64,000 bases of DNA from Salinimicrobium sediminis (GTDB lineage: Bacteria > Bacteroidota > Bacteroidia > Flavobacteriales > Flavobacteriaceae), in the NCBI RefSeq assembly GCF_900215295.1, contig NZ_OCMF01000001.1, positions 310,001 to 374,000 of the forward strand. Reading direction: 5' to 3'. This document shows positions 1-8,815 of this stretch, piece after piece. Each line of letters opens with the position of its first letter. The stretch's first letter is position 1. Position numbers and translations under genes: made by a program. A model generated the notes under the pieces. The model did no database searches, had not been told where the DNA came from, and worked only from the letters and a program-made list of their open reading frames with translations.

Positions 1-1009
1 TAACATTTTCGTTATCCACCTGCTCTTCAACATAGTTGTATAGAGCCGGCAAATCCTCAACAAAGGTTTCGTACTGGCCTGAGTATTGACTTACCTGCTG
101 AAAACTGATATAATCCCAGTTCTCATCGGCCAGGGCCGAAGCTATAGACACATCTGCAGTAGTACTTTTATTTCCGGAAACCCCAATTTTCCTGTAACTA
201 TAGCTTTCGGCATTTGCAGTTGCATTTGCCACGTGCTGTGAGAGCTCTGCACCTCCAATATAGAGATTCCCGATTACTATGTCTTCACCGGCTGCCTTTG
301 CCAATCCGTGTAAGTAATATTCAATAGCATCTTCAGAGAAACTATTTCCTATGGCCAGAATCTTGAGAACACCATCATTTTCATTTTCTACTGTTACTGT
401 TGTAGAGCCTACGACCTCCCCATCATCCGAAGTTATTGTAAGTTCGGTAGTTCCAACAGTTAACCCCTGAATTTCAATTTCATAGGTCTCAGGATCCGTT
501 TCAAAGGAAATGATATCACCGGGATCAGCAGTCCAGGTATATGTTCGGCTGGGCACATCCACAAGGTTGAATTTGGGTTTTATGCTAACCTTGGATTGGG
601 TATAAGCCGTTATACTTTCCGGCAATTCAACCTCCGTTTCCTGGATCATGTATGTTTCAATGGTTGTTGAAGCCTCCTCAGCACCATCTTCAGATCGTAC
701 TGTGACGGTAGCTGTTCCTTCCCCCACAGCTGTAACAGTAGCTTCATAGCTTCTTGAAACCGAAGACACAACTACCACACTTGAATCTGAAACCTCCCAG
801 GTGTAATCCTGTAAAGTATTTATATCAAGTCTTGGCTTTAAAACCAGATCCTGCCCTACCTTAATACGGGCAAATTCCAGGTCAATCGCTAAGGGTCTTT
901 TGGGCTCTTGCAAGTCATCATCACTACTACAACTCAGCAAGGGACTCGCCAGGAACAATAGTAAAAATATTGAATACAGAATTTTGGAATAGGAGGTTAG
1001 AGGTTTCAT
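1..1009 (-). CDS. DUF4886-type SGNH-like lipoprotein with Ig-like repeats (partial, runs off left edge)
   Basis: Reading leftward from an ATG at 1007-1009, the frame stays open to the window edge, so the C-terminus is missing. The N-terminus is a lipoprotein signal with a lipobox (ASPLLSC, then SSDDD), implying an outer-membrane or surface lipoprotein. Two beta-rich Ig-like (Big_2-like) segments follow, each with GTATVTV or GTTELTI style strands. The domain starting ILAIGNSFSEDAIEYYLHGL is typical of DUF4886, an SGNH-hydrolase-like family often found in polysaccharide utilisation loci. The Ser in GNSFS would be the candidate nucleophile. It lies 79 bp downstream of the GH3 gene on the same strand and is probably the last visible gene of this locus. 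Family assignment is by recalled motif; a deacylating role on the glycan is inference. Confidence 0.75.
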   Translation of the reverse strand, partial: MKPLTSYSKILYSIFLLLFLASPLLSCSSDDDLQEPKRPLAIDLEFARIKVGQDLVLKPRLDINTLQDYTWEVSDSSVVVVSSVSRSYEATVTAVGEGTATVTVRSEDGAEEASTTIETYMIQETEVELPESITAYTQSKVSIKPKFNLVDVPSRTYTWTADPGDIISFETDPETYEIEIQGLTVGTTELTITSDDGEVVGSTTVTVENENDGVLKILAIGNSFSEDAIEYYLHGLAKAAGEDIVIGNLYIGGAELSQHVANATANAESYSYRKIGVSGNKSTTADVSIASALADENWDYISFQQVSQYSGQYETFVEDLPALYNYVEEQVDNENV

Positions 1010-1088
1010 AGGATATAATTTAAGTGAACATTCAGTTGTATTTTAAGCAATGAGTATATTGAACTTTTAGCAAGTTTTCAAGACTTCT

Positions 1089-3359
1089 TTATTCTAACAG
1101 TGTAAAGCTTCCCTGCATCTCACAATCTGAGGTGCCGCCAACAAAGAATTCGAATTCTCCGGGTTCAGCTACATATTCGAGCTGCCCATTATAAAATTTT
1201 AGATCTTCTACAGTCACAGAAAATTTTACAGTTTTTGATTCCCCTGGTTGCAGCACTATTTTTTCAAAGGCAATAAGTTGCTTTTTTGGCGGAGTAAGAC
1301 TTCTAACCTTGTCATGAATATAAAGCTGCACTACTTCCTGCCCTGCCCTTTCACCGGTATTGGTAACAGTGGTACTAATCATCAAACTGTCTCCCGGACG
1401 CAGCGTTTCGCTGTGTGCTTTGATCTTTGAATACTGGAAAGTGGTATAGCTTAAACCATGTCCAAAAGGTAAAAGCGGAGAATTGGGTACATCGAGATAG
1501 TTCGTTTTAAATTTCTGAAATTCCTCTGTGGGAGCAGGTCTTCCGGTAATTCTGGATCCGTAATAAACCGGGATCTGTCCCACATTTCTTGGCCAGCTCA
1601 TGGTAAGCTTTCCTGAAGGATTTACATCTCCAAAAACAACATCGGCAATTGCGTTCCCGGCTTCCACTCCGGGGTGCCAGGCCTGTAAAATGCTTACCGG
1701 CAGTTCCATTTCTTCTGAAATATCAAGCGGGCGACCGCTCATTAGAACAAGGGCAACAGGTTTTCCTGTGGCAACAAGTTCTCTGATAAGTCTTTTTTGA
1801 CTCTCCGGGATCTGAATATTGGTACGGCTGGCAGCTTCCCCACTCATCTCACTGGCTTCCCCAACCACGGCAATAACAACATCTGATGCTTTTGCCACTC
1901 TCAATGCTTCCTGAAGCAATTCATCGGGGGAGCGATCGGAAATTTCCACTTTAGGACCAAAAACATTCACCTTTTTAGCAAATACGCTGTCGTTAGTAAT
2001 GTTTGCACCTTTAGCATAAGTGATTTGTGCATTTGGCGCTACATTTTTAAAACCTTCAAGTACAGGAACAGATAACTTAAAATCTCCGGTAGGAGCCCAC
2101 GTACCAAGCATGTTTGACTGGTCGTTCGCCAGCGGACCAATGAGGGCGATTTTTGCCCTTTTGGACACCGGAAGTATGTTGTTATGATCTTTCAGAAACA
2201 CGAAAGACTGAGTGGCTGCACGACGCGCCAGCTGACGGTTTTCTTCTGTTAGAATATCTTTTTCGGGCCTGCTGGCATCAGAATATTTATAAGGATCATC
2301 AAGAAGTCCCAGTTTATGTTTTGCTTCCAGAATTCTGCGGGCCGCAGTGGTGATCTCTTCTTCAGAAACTCTTCCTTCTTCCACAGATTTCTTCAGCGTT
2401 GTCAAAAATCCTTCTCCCACCATGTCCATATCCAAACCTGCTTTTAGCGCCATGGCCGATACATCCTGAAGGTCTCCCATTCCGTGAGCTATCATTTCAT
2501 TAACTGAAGTATAATCGGATACCACAAACCCGTCAAAGCCCCATCGCTCCCTAAGCAGGTCTGTGAGCAACCACTTGTTCCCTGTTGCAGGCACTCCATC
2601 AATGTCATTGAAAGAAGTCATTACACTTCCTACCCCGGCATCTACAGCCGCTTTGTAAGGCGGCAAATATTCGTTGAACATCTTGGTGCGGCTCATATCC
2701 ACGCGGTTATAATCCCTCCCTCCTTCGGGTGCACCGTACAGCGCAAGGTGTTTAACAGTCGCCATCATGGTATGAGGCTCGGTGAGATCGTCCTGCTGGT
2801 AACCCTGCACCATTGCACGGGCAATCTGTGAACCGAGATAAGCATCTTCCCCTGCCCCTTCGGCTACACGGCCCCATCTTGGGTCGCGCGAAATGTCGAC
2901 CATTGGCGAAAAATTCCAGTTGATCCCATCGGCAGTAGCTTCTTTTGCCGCCACTTTTGCTGTTTCCTTAATTAATTCCATATCCCAGCTGGAAGAAAGC
3001 CCCAACGGAATAGGAAAAGTGGTTTTATAACCGTGAATAACATCAGATCCAATAAGCAGTGGGATTCCCAGGCGGGAATTCTTTACCGCCAGCTCCTGGG
3101 CCTGTCTTACCCTCTCCGGACTTGAAACTCCGAAGACCCCTCCTACATTTCCGGCTTTGATCTTGGCTTCCACGTCTTCACTCACCACAGATCCTGTGGC
3201 TATTCCCCCACCCGGGGTGAGTAGGTTGAGCTGTCCTATTTTCTCTTCTAAAGTCATTTTTTCCAGCAGGGCTTCCACCTGCGGAATTCTTTCCTGTGCC
3301 TGAAGGCCCGAAAGCCCCAGAAAAAGCAGAAATACGACGGATAGATTGAAATTTTTCAT
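1089..3359 (-). CDS. bglX: GH3 beta-glucosidase (BglX-like), periplasmic
   Basis: A 756-residue glycoside hydrolase family 3 enzyme that should remove terminal beta-linked glucose from oligosaccharides in the periplasm. It has a cleavable signal peptide (about residues 1-21, LQAQ end) and no lipobox. The N-terminal TIM barrel carries the KHLALYG motif and the family nucleophile region GFVVSDYTS, with Asp282 as the predicted nucleophile. The alpha/beta sandwich with VIAVVGEASEMSGEA follows, then a C-terminal fibronectin-III-like domain. Length and domain order match BglX. It sits 32 bp after the GH43 gene and is the terminal exo-enzyme of the locus. In other Bacteroidota, GH3 enzymes next to GH144 act on sophorose (beta-1,2-glucobiose). 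That substrate here is inference. Confidence 0.93.
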   Translation of the reverse strand: MKNFNLSVVFLLFLGLSGLQAQERIPQVEALLEKMTLEEKIGQLNLLTPGGGIATGSVVSEDVEAKIKAGNVGGVFGVSSPERVRQAQELAVKNSRLGIPLLIGSDVIHGYKTTFPIPLGLSSSWDMELIKETAKVAAKEATADGINWNFSPMVDISRDPRWGRVAEGAGEDAYLGSQIARAMVQGYQQDDLTEPHTMMATVKHLALYGAPEGGRDYNRVDMSRTKMFNEYLPPYKAAVDAGVGSVMTSFNDIDGVPATGNKWLLTDLLRERWGFDGFVVSDYTSVNEMIAHGMGDLQDVSAMALKAGLDMDMVGEGFLTTLKKSVEEGRVSEEEITTAARRILEAKHKLGLLDDPYKYSDASRPEKDILTEENRQLARRAATQSFVFLKDHNNILPVSKRAKIALIGPLANDQSNMLGTWAPTGDFKLSVPVLEGFKNVAPNAQITYAKGANITNDSVFAKKVNVFGPKVEISDRSPDELLQEALRVAKASDVVIAVVGEASEMSGEAASRTNIQIPESQKRLIRELVATGKPVALVLMSGRPLDISEEMELPVSILQAWHPGVEAGNAIADVVFGDVNPSGKLTMSWPRNVGQIPVYYGSRITGRPAPTEEFQKFKTNYLDVPNSPLLPFGHGLSYTTFQYSKIKAHSETLRPGDSLMISTTVTNTGERAGQEVVQLYIHDKVRSLTPPKKQLIAFEKIVLQPGESKTVKFSVTVEDLKFYNGQLEYVAEPGEFEFFVGGTSDCEMQGSFTLLE

Positions 3360-3391
3360 TTTTTATTCTTTAAAATTATAACTGGCTTTTC

Positions 3392-5197
3392 TTATTCCAC
3401 TTCCTGAATTTCAGTTCTTTCTGAAATTCCATTTTGATTGAATGCTTCAATATTGAAGTAATATTTAGTACCCCGGTCAAGGTTGCGCATAAAATGTTCA
3501 TTTTCGCCGTAGATCAACCATGACTGGTATAATTTATCCGGAGCTATTCCCCAGCGAATGTTGTACCCCTGGGCTCCTTTCACCGGCTCCCACTTAAAGG
3601 CGGCATCCCTTCTGTCTTTCTGCCGGTCAACCTGGAAACCCTTCACTTTAGAAGGCTTTTTTCCCAAACCTTTACCAAACACCCTGATCTCTGATAAGGC
3701 CAGGTTATTCCCCGGAACCTCCACATTGTTGTAGCGCACATATTTACCTCTCACAGGTTGATTTAAAGGCAGGTAAGCATTGGGAGCATCTTCAAAACTG
3801 TTACTTCTGTCTACAAGGGTTTTCCAGTTCTTTCCATCATTGGATACCTCTAGAATGAATCTATGTCTTAACCCCTCGGTACGAGTGTAAATACCTGCAT
3901 CCTGATCATGAAAATTAAGTTGTACGGCATAAATGTCTCCCGGAGCCAGCATTTCAATTTCAACCCACTGCTCCTCATCATTGGCTTCAGCGACCCAAAA
4001 GGATTTTGGGCTTTCATCGGTCAGCACTTTTGAAATGATCTTCCCTTCGCTGTTTCTTTCCAAAGGCATCTCCTCTATGTCATAATCCCCATCTGTAGAT
4101 GTGCTTTTCCTAACCTGCATCCGGGAAGAAGAAACAGTAGTATTTCCTTTATATGACAGCAACATCCATCCCGTGTGAAGTCCGGCTTTGGTAGGATGAT
4201 CGGGTGAATGCAAAGGATAATCCCCGTAGCTGGTGTTGGTATACATGAGGCCTTCATCATCAAAATAAGTGGGCCACATCGCGAGGCGACGCTCCCAGTG
4301 GGAATTAGAAGCCAGGGCCATAGTCGCAAAATGCCAGTACTGACCATTGGTTTGCTTCACGGTAATTCCATGGCCTGCCCCATTGGCAAAACCTCCGGGT
4401 TTAAAACTATAGGGATTGTTCTTCATGTATTTAAACGGGCCGAGAGGAGTTTCTCCAATGTACGCAGCATCAGCATACACGTTGAATTGGGTTCCCGGGG
4501 CCGCATATTGAAGGTAATATTTCCCATCATGTTTGGTCATGGAAGCCCCTTCCATGTAACCTTCCTTTAAAGTGGGATGAAAATTATTTTCACCGAAACG
4601 TTCCCACCCGTGCTCTTCTTCCACAAGATTGATCAATTCCATTTCCACGCCTGTTTCAAGAAAACGATCATCCTTGTCCAGCATCTTTACTTTTAGCGGA
4701 TGTACATTGGATGAACCCCAGTACAGATAAGCTTTCCCATCATCATCAATGAACAACTCGGAATCCTGAATATTACTGGTGATTGAAGCTGTGGGTGTCC
4801 AATTTCCGCTTTTTGGATCATCGGTATATAAAATACTTCCATATCCTGCAGGGTCACCGGCAAAATAGACCAGGGAATCCTTGTAGTTGAAAGCCGTTGG
4901 CGCATTGGAACCTTCAAAGAACCATTGCTTAGGCTTGATGAACTCCCAGTTAATCAGGTCTTTAGAATGCCAGTAGCCAAATGAACGCGTAACGAACATA
5001 TAGTATTCCCCGCGGAATTCAATCACGGCAGGATCTGCACCCGAGCGATAGGAGATATTTTTACTGGAATTATAGACCATGTAGGTATAGTCGATGTCCA
5101 GCGGATTGATATAGGTCTCCGGCACTACTTCCTGCGCGTAAGTGAAAAAGCAGAAAAACAGAGCTACTAATGTGGATATATGCTTGATCTTTTTCAT
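3392..5197 (-). CDS. GH43-family glycosidase with discoidin-like and Fn3-like domains
   Basis: A 601-residue secreted enzyme with a signal peptide (about 1-21, FFTYAQ). Residues about 30-330 form a five-bladed GH43-type propeller. The likely catalytic set is Asp55 (RSGADPAVI) as base, Asp145 (IQDSELF) as pKa modulator and Glu216 (YMEGASM) as acid. Residues about 350-510 resemble an F5/8 type C (discoidin) carbohydrate-binding domain, and about 515-600 a fibronectin-III fold (KGFQVD...GYNIRWG...TKYYFNIEAFNQNG). Its start codon overlaps the stop of the upstream esterase by 4 bp, so the two are translationally coupled. GH43 members are usually arabinofuranosidases, xylosidases or galactosidases. 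This suggests side chains on the target glycan, or a subfamily with a different specificity, which cannot be settled from sequence alone. Confidence 0.85.
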   Translation of the reverse strand: MKKIKHISTLVALFFCFFTYAQEVVPETYINPLDIDYTYMVYNSSKNISYRSGADPAVIEFRGEYYMFVTRSFGYWHSKDLINWEFIKPKQWFFEGSNAPTAFNYKDSLVYFAGDPAGYGSILYTDDPKSGNWTPTASITSNIQDSELFIDDDGKAYLYWGSSNVHPLKVKMLDKDDRFLETGVEMELINLVEEEHGWERFGENNFHPTLKEGYMEGASMTKHDGKYYLQYAAPGTQFNVYADAAYIGETPLGPFKYMKNNPYSFKPGGFANGAGHGITVKQTNGQYWHFATMALASNSHWERRLAMWPTYFDDEGLMYTNTSYGDYPLHSPDHPTKAGLHTGWMLLSYKGNTTVSSSRMQVRKSTSTDGDYDIEEMPLERNSEGKIISKVLTDESPKSFWVAEANDEEQWVEIEMLAPGDIYAVQLNFHDQDAGIYTRTEGLRHRFILEVSNDGKNWKTLVDRSNSFEDAPNAYLPLNQPVRGKYVRYNNVEVPGNNLALSEIRVFGKGLGKKPSKVKGFQVDRQKDRRDAAFKWEPVKGAQGYNIRWGIAPDKLYQSWLIYGENEHFMRNLDRGTKYYFNIEAFNQNGISERTEIQEVE

Positions 5198-5994
5198 TTA
5201 TGATTTCGTTCATTTTTTCTCTGGGCCCATAACCAGGGCAAAAGATAAGGTTCCGAAAAGGCCGAATCCCAGCTGTTGTGGTTATCATTTGGGTATAGGG
5301 ATAATTTGGCATTTCCTCCATGTGAGTTGATCTCCCGTGCCATAGTTTTGGACCAGGCGGGAGGAACAACGTCATCTTTTTCTCCATGGAAGATCCAGAT
5401 AGGAAAACCCACGGGATATTCCTTCACAATTGCCGGATCTGCTCCGCCGCAAATAGCAAAGGCTGCCGCGAACATTTCGGGTTGGCGGTAAATGATCTCA
5501 TAGGTACCCATACCTCCCATAGATAAGCCGCCCACATAGATCCTGTTTTTATCCACATATTTTTTGGCAGAAACAGAATTCAGAAGGGCCATGACCAACT
5601 GTAGGGATGTTGTAGGCCCTTCCTCCTCCTTAAAATTAAATTCAAACGGCTTTACTTCTCGATCCACTTCCACTTTAGCCCAATAATCTTCTTTTGGAGC
5701 CTGTGGAAAAATGACAATTGCAGGAAACTTTTTTCTGACTTCCGGCTTTAGGAAAAGATCACTTCCGTGGGTTAATTGTGCAGCATTGTCATCGCCCCTT
5801 TCTCCCGCTCCATGCAGGAACAGGATGAGAGGGTACTTTTTGTTCTTCTTAAAACCTTCCGGATAAAGAATACGATATCGAAGCGTATCTCCTTCAGAAA
5901 TAAAATTCTCGCGTTCGAATAGCTCCCGGTCCTGTGCTTCCACAGAAAACTGGAGTGTTAAAAATGCCAATATGAACAGGATTTTATTTTTCAT
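5194..5994 (-). CDS. secreted alpha/beta-hydrolase esterase (prolyl oligopeptidase/CE1-like)
   Basis: An alpha/beta-hydrolase of about 266 residues with a signal peptide (MKNKILFILAFLTLQFSVEAQ). The oxyanion region is LILFLHGAGERGDD and the nucleophile elbow is GGLSMGG. The Asp region is FHGEKDDVVP and the catalytic His lies in NDNHNSWD. This resembles the PHB-depolymerase/CE1-like esterases that remove acyl groups from polysaccharides in utilisation loci. I prefer the ATG at 5992-5994 over the in-frame ATG 12 bp upstream because the signal peptide then starts with MKNK. The chosen start overlaps the end of the upstream GH144 gene by 11 bp, and the 3' end overlaps GH43 by 4 bp, so all three are tightly co-translated. 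The actual ester substrate is unknown. Confidence 0.85.
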   Translation of the reverse strand: MKNKILFILAFLTLQFSVEAQDRELFERENFISEGDTLRYRILYPEGFKKNKKYPLILFLHGAGERGDDNAAQLTHGSDLFLKPEVRKKFPAIVIFPQAPKEDYWAKVEVDREVKPFEFNFKEEEGPTTSLQLVMALLNSVSAKKYVDKNRIYVGGLSMGGMGTYEIIYRQPEMFAAAFAICGGADPAIVKEYPVGFPIWIFHGEKDDVVPPAWSKTMAREINSHGGNAKLSLYPNDNHNSWDSAFSEPYLLPWLWAQRKNERNHK

Positions 5995-7360
5995 AGGTAA
6001 AGCCAAGTTTTTTAAGTCCGCTCTTCACCTCCGGTGCCTGCATGAACAGATCCCAGATGAGACCGGTGCGATAATTTTCAATCATAACCACCTGCGGTCC
6101 CTGGTCGATAGCCAGATAACGATCGGCTACCCAGGGTTCACCTACCAGACTGTAGGCATCGTAAAATCCTGCAGGACCCCATAATAGATCGTGTTGGTCT
6201 TCATAGAAATGCCGGATGGCGCGCATTGATTCTTCGGGAGTATAAGGCAGAGAACTTACTGCAGCAGTGGGAGAAACTACTCCGCGGTCATTATCGGGGG
6301 AATGGGCCGTATATCCTATACTTCCATCTTCCCGGCGGGTATAACTGGCAGTTAAGCCCCAGGAATTCTCATTATAAGTTTCATAGTCTTTTGGGTTCTC
6401 CTGGCAGTAGCGGTAATTAATAAGGGAGTGATTGCGATTTAGATCCCAATAGTTAGCATATTTATCCTCGAGGCCTGTTGGATTGAGACCTAAATAAGAA
6501 TAATGCGCCCAGAACAAGGGGCCTCCTTTATTTCCCCTGGTGTTATGCTTAAGGATAAGCGGGAGATCATAAGATTCTCCATAGGATTTGATATTCCCGC
6601 TTCTTGCCCATCCTTCATGGTAAACTTCCGGCTCAATGGCATGATCTGGGGAGGCTGCGGCCATCACGTAGGTAATGAGGCACTCATTATAGCCCTGGAT
6701 CATAAAGTTCATTTCCCATTGATAATTAGGCGACCAGTGCCAAAAAAGTCCATTTTTTTTGTTGGTGTACCAGTTCCATTCAATGCCTTTCCACAACGCA
6801 TTATATTTCTGAGCTACGGCCTGTTCTTCTGGATTTCCATTCTTTAGGTATTCCCTTACCACCAGGAATCCCTGGGCTAAAAAAGAAGTCTCCACCAGGT
6901 CTCCCCCATTATCTTTTGCACTAAAAGCCTGCGTTTCTCCTGTCTCGCCATTGATCCAGTGGGGCCAGGCACCATGGAAACGGGTAGTGCCGGCAAGAAA
7001 ATCTGCTATCTTGTTTAGCCTTACAACAGCCGAATCCCGCGGAATAAATTCTCTTTCGATTCCCACAACAATTGACATCAGGCCAAAGCCGGTGCCTCCG
7101 GTAGTTACTACATGAGCATCGTTCTTTGGATAATCTCCATCGGGGTGAAATCGCTCCCTGGCCATACCCGAATTAGGTTCGGCATAGTCCCAGAAATATT
7201 TCAGGGTTTGCTTCTGAACCAGGTCCAGCAGTTCATCATCGCTAATGGTTTGGGAGATTGGAGGTTCTTCGGTCAAAATCAGTGCAGTCTCTTCAGCATT
7301 TTTGCAACTTCCGAAAGGGAAAAGCATACAAAGAAAAAGAGTCCTGTATAAAAGTTTCAT
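5984..7360 (-). CDS. GH144-type beta-glucanase lipoprotein (Pfam Glycoamylase), copy 2
   Basis: A 458-residue lipoprotein (lipobox FGSC at about residue 19) of the glucoamylase-like PF10091 family. Characterised members of that family are GH144 endo- or exo-beta-1,2-glucanases. Visible family blocks are LVQKQTLKYFWDYAE, NSGMARER, VTTGGTGFGL, GPLFWAHYSYLGLNP and YLAIDQGPQVVMIENYRTG near the C-terminus. The (alpha/alpha)6 barrel fills nearly the whole protein. It is a tandem paralogue of the preceding gene, 12 bp away, with the same block order, so it arose by duplication. The two may differ as surface and periplasmic, or endo and exo, enzymes; this is not visible from sequence. I cannot assign catalytic residues with certainty. 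Confidence 0.85.
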   Translation of the reverse strand: MKLLYRTLFLCMLFPFGSCKNAEETALILTEEPPISQTISDDELLDLVQKQTLKYFWDYAEPNSGMARERFHPDGDYPKNDAHVVTTGGTGFGLMSIVVGIEREFIPRDSAVVRLNKIADFLAGTTRFHGAWPHWINGETGETQAFSAKDNGGDLVETSFLAQGFLVVREYLKNGNPEEQAVAQKYNALWKGIEWNWYTNKKNGLFWHWSPNYQWEMNFMIQGYNECLITYVMAAASPDHAIEPEVYHEGWARSGNIKSYGESYDLPLILKHNTRGNKGGPLFWAHYSYLGLNPTGLEDKYANYWDLNRNHSLINYRYCQENPKDYETYNENSWGLTASYTRREDGSIGYTAHSPDNDRGVVSPTAAVSSLPYTPEESMRAIRHFYEDQHDLLWGPAGFYDAYSLVGEPWVADRYLAIDQGPQVVMIENYRTGLIWDLFMQAPEVKSGLKKLGFTYEK

Positions 7361-7372
7361 GTATTTAAAGAT

Positions 7373-8740
7373 TTATGGGGTACTGTAACTAAATCCTAAT
7401 TTTTCCAAACCGGCCAAAACTTCCTCATTGCTCATAAACAGGTTCCAAAGTAAACCGGTCCTGTAATTCTCTATCATTCCAATGATGGGTCCCTGATCAA
7501 TAGCTAAATATCCATCGGCAAACCAATTCCTTTCTTCAGAAAAAGCATCATAGAAACCATAAGGTCCCCACAGTTCATCTCCCAATTCTTCATAATAGTA
7601 GCGAAGTGCCTGCATGGACTCTTCGGGAGTATAAGGAAAGGAGGAGAGTGCTGCCGTGGGTGCTATGACCCCCAGGTCATTGGTGGGACTGTGAGCCGAA
7701 TAGCCTTCATAGCTGTCACTTGCAGTAAGCCCCCAGGCATTTTCACCATAGCCTTCGAAGTTCTTAGGATTAGCGAGGGCGTAATTATAATGTATCAATG
7801 CATGTGCTTCGTTCTGTTCCCGGTAATTGGCATATTGATCCTCAAGTCCGTTAGGATTAAGTCCTAAAAAGGAATAATGTGCAAAGAAGAGGGGACCTCC
7901 GTAGGATGGACCGAGCGGCATTTGGATATTGTAATGGTTCCTGTTGGTGACCATATTCCCGTTTGAAGCCCAACCTGCATCATAAACTCCCTTTCCTATT
8001 GGAAAAGTTGGGGAAGAGGCCGCCAAAACATAGACAATAAGGGCCTCGTTCCAGCCTTTGACAGGCAGGTTCATTTGAAAATTGTAAGTGGGGGACCAAT
8101 GCCAGTAGAGTACATTTTGGCCATTTGTATACCACGACCATTCCACTGCTTCCCATAAATCGCTTATCCTTTCACGGATAGCACTTTCTTCTTCCCCATC
8201 TCCTGAAAAGTATTGCCTGTTGATCAATAGCCCCTGCATTAGTAATGCAGTTTCTACCAGGTCTCCTCCATCATCCATGGTGCTAAAAGCAATAGTTTGA
8301 GCAGTCTCACCATTGTACCAGTGAGAAAAAACTCCGTGGTAGGTGGGCACATCTTCTAAAAAGTTGAGAATCTTATCCAGTCTTTGAACCGCATCATTTC
8401 TACTGATCCAGCCTCTTTCAACTGCAGCGGGAAAGGAAGCCAGGCCAAGACCAGTACCTCCTGTGGTCACCAATCGTGGAGACAAGCCGCCATAAGCATC
8501 GTCCTGAGACCGTTCTCTGGCCATACCGGAATTTGATTCGGCAAAATCCCAGAAATATTGAAAAGTCTGTTCCTGCACCAGGTCCAGGAGTTCTTCATCA
8601 GAAAGTTGGGGTGCCGGTTCTTCTCCGTTTCCGGGATCAGGAATGTAGGGTTCCTGATATCCGGGGCCTGAATCATCTGAACAGGCCAGGAAAAGCACCA
8701 CAATATTCAGCACCGAAAAGTATTTTATCAGACTTTTCAT
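7373..8740 (-). CDS. GH144-type beta-glucanase lipoprotein (Pfam Glycoamylase), copy 1
   Basis: A 455-residue lipoprotein with lipobox LFLAC, then a Ser/Asp/Gly/Pro-rich linker (about residues 21-45, SDDSGPG...PDPGNGEEP) that would hold the enzyme away from the membrane. The linker and the Asp residues after the Cys fit surface export of the LES type. Conserved blocks match copy 2: LVQEQTFQYFWDFAE, NSGMARER, VTTGGTGLGL, FFAHYSFLGLNP, GPYGFYDAFS and YLAIDQGPIIGMIENYRTG. It is separated from the upstream LamG gene by a 75-bp gap containing a strong hairpin, and begins the enzyme half of the operon. Its likely role is attack on the glucan backbone at the cell surface. Confidence 0.86.
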   Translation of the reverse strand: MKSLIKYFSVLNIVVLFLACSDDSGPGYQEPYIPDPGNGEEPAPQLSDEELLDLVQEQTFQYFWDFAESNSGMARERSQDDAYGGLSPRLVTTGGTGLGLASFPAAVERGWISRNDAVQRLDKILNFLEDVPTYHGVFSHWYNGETAQTIAFSTMDDGGDLVETALLMQGLLINRQYFSGDGEEESAIRERISDLWEAVEWSWYTNGQNVLYWHWSPTYNFQMNLPVKGWNEALIVYVLAASSPTFPIGKGVYDAGWASNGNMVTNRNHYNIQMPLGPSYGGPLFFAHYSFLGLNPNGLEDQYANYREQNEAHALIHYNYALANPKNFEGYGENAWGLTASDSYEGYSAHSPTNDLGVIAPTAALSSFPYTPEESMQALRYYYEELGDELWGPYGFYDAFSEERNWFADGYLAIDQGPIIGMIENYRTGLLWNLFMSNEEVLAGLEKLGFSYSTP

Positions 8741-8770
8741 CTTTCTACGTTTTTAAATTAGGGGAAATAA

Positions 8771-8800
8771 CAGTCCTCAAAAATGCCTTTTTGAGGACTG
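8771..8800 (-). terminator. perfect 13-bp hairpin inside the PUL operon
   Basis: CAGTCCTCAAAAA and TTTTTGAGGACTG are perfect complements around a TGCC loop. The hairpin lies between the LamG lipoprotein gene and the first GH144 gene. There is no long U tract after it on the transcribed strand, so it may be a partial terminator, an RNase processing or 3'-stability element separating susC/susD/LamG mRNA from the enzyme genes. Its core belongs to the TCAAAAATGCC palindrome family seen elsewhere in the window. Confidence 0.7.
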
Positions 8801-8815
8801 TTTAAGCTTCATTTT

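Noticed and set aside
4208-4570. 120-codon + strand ORF over the GH43 gene
   Set aside because: Antisense shadow of a well-supported glycosidase reading frame with no family features.
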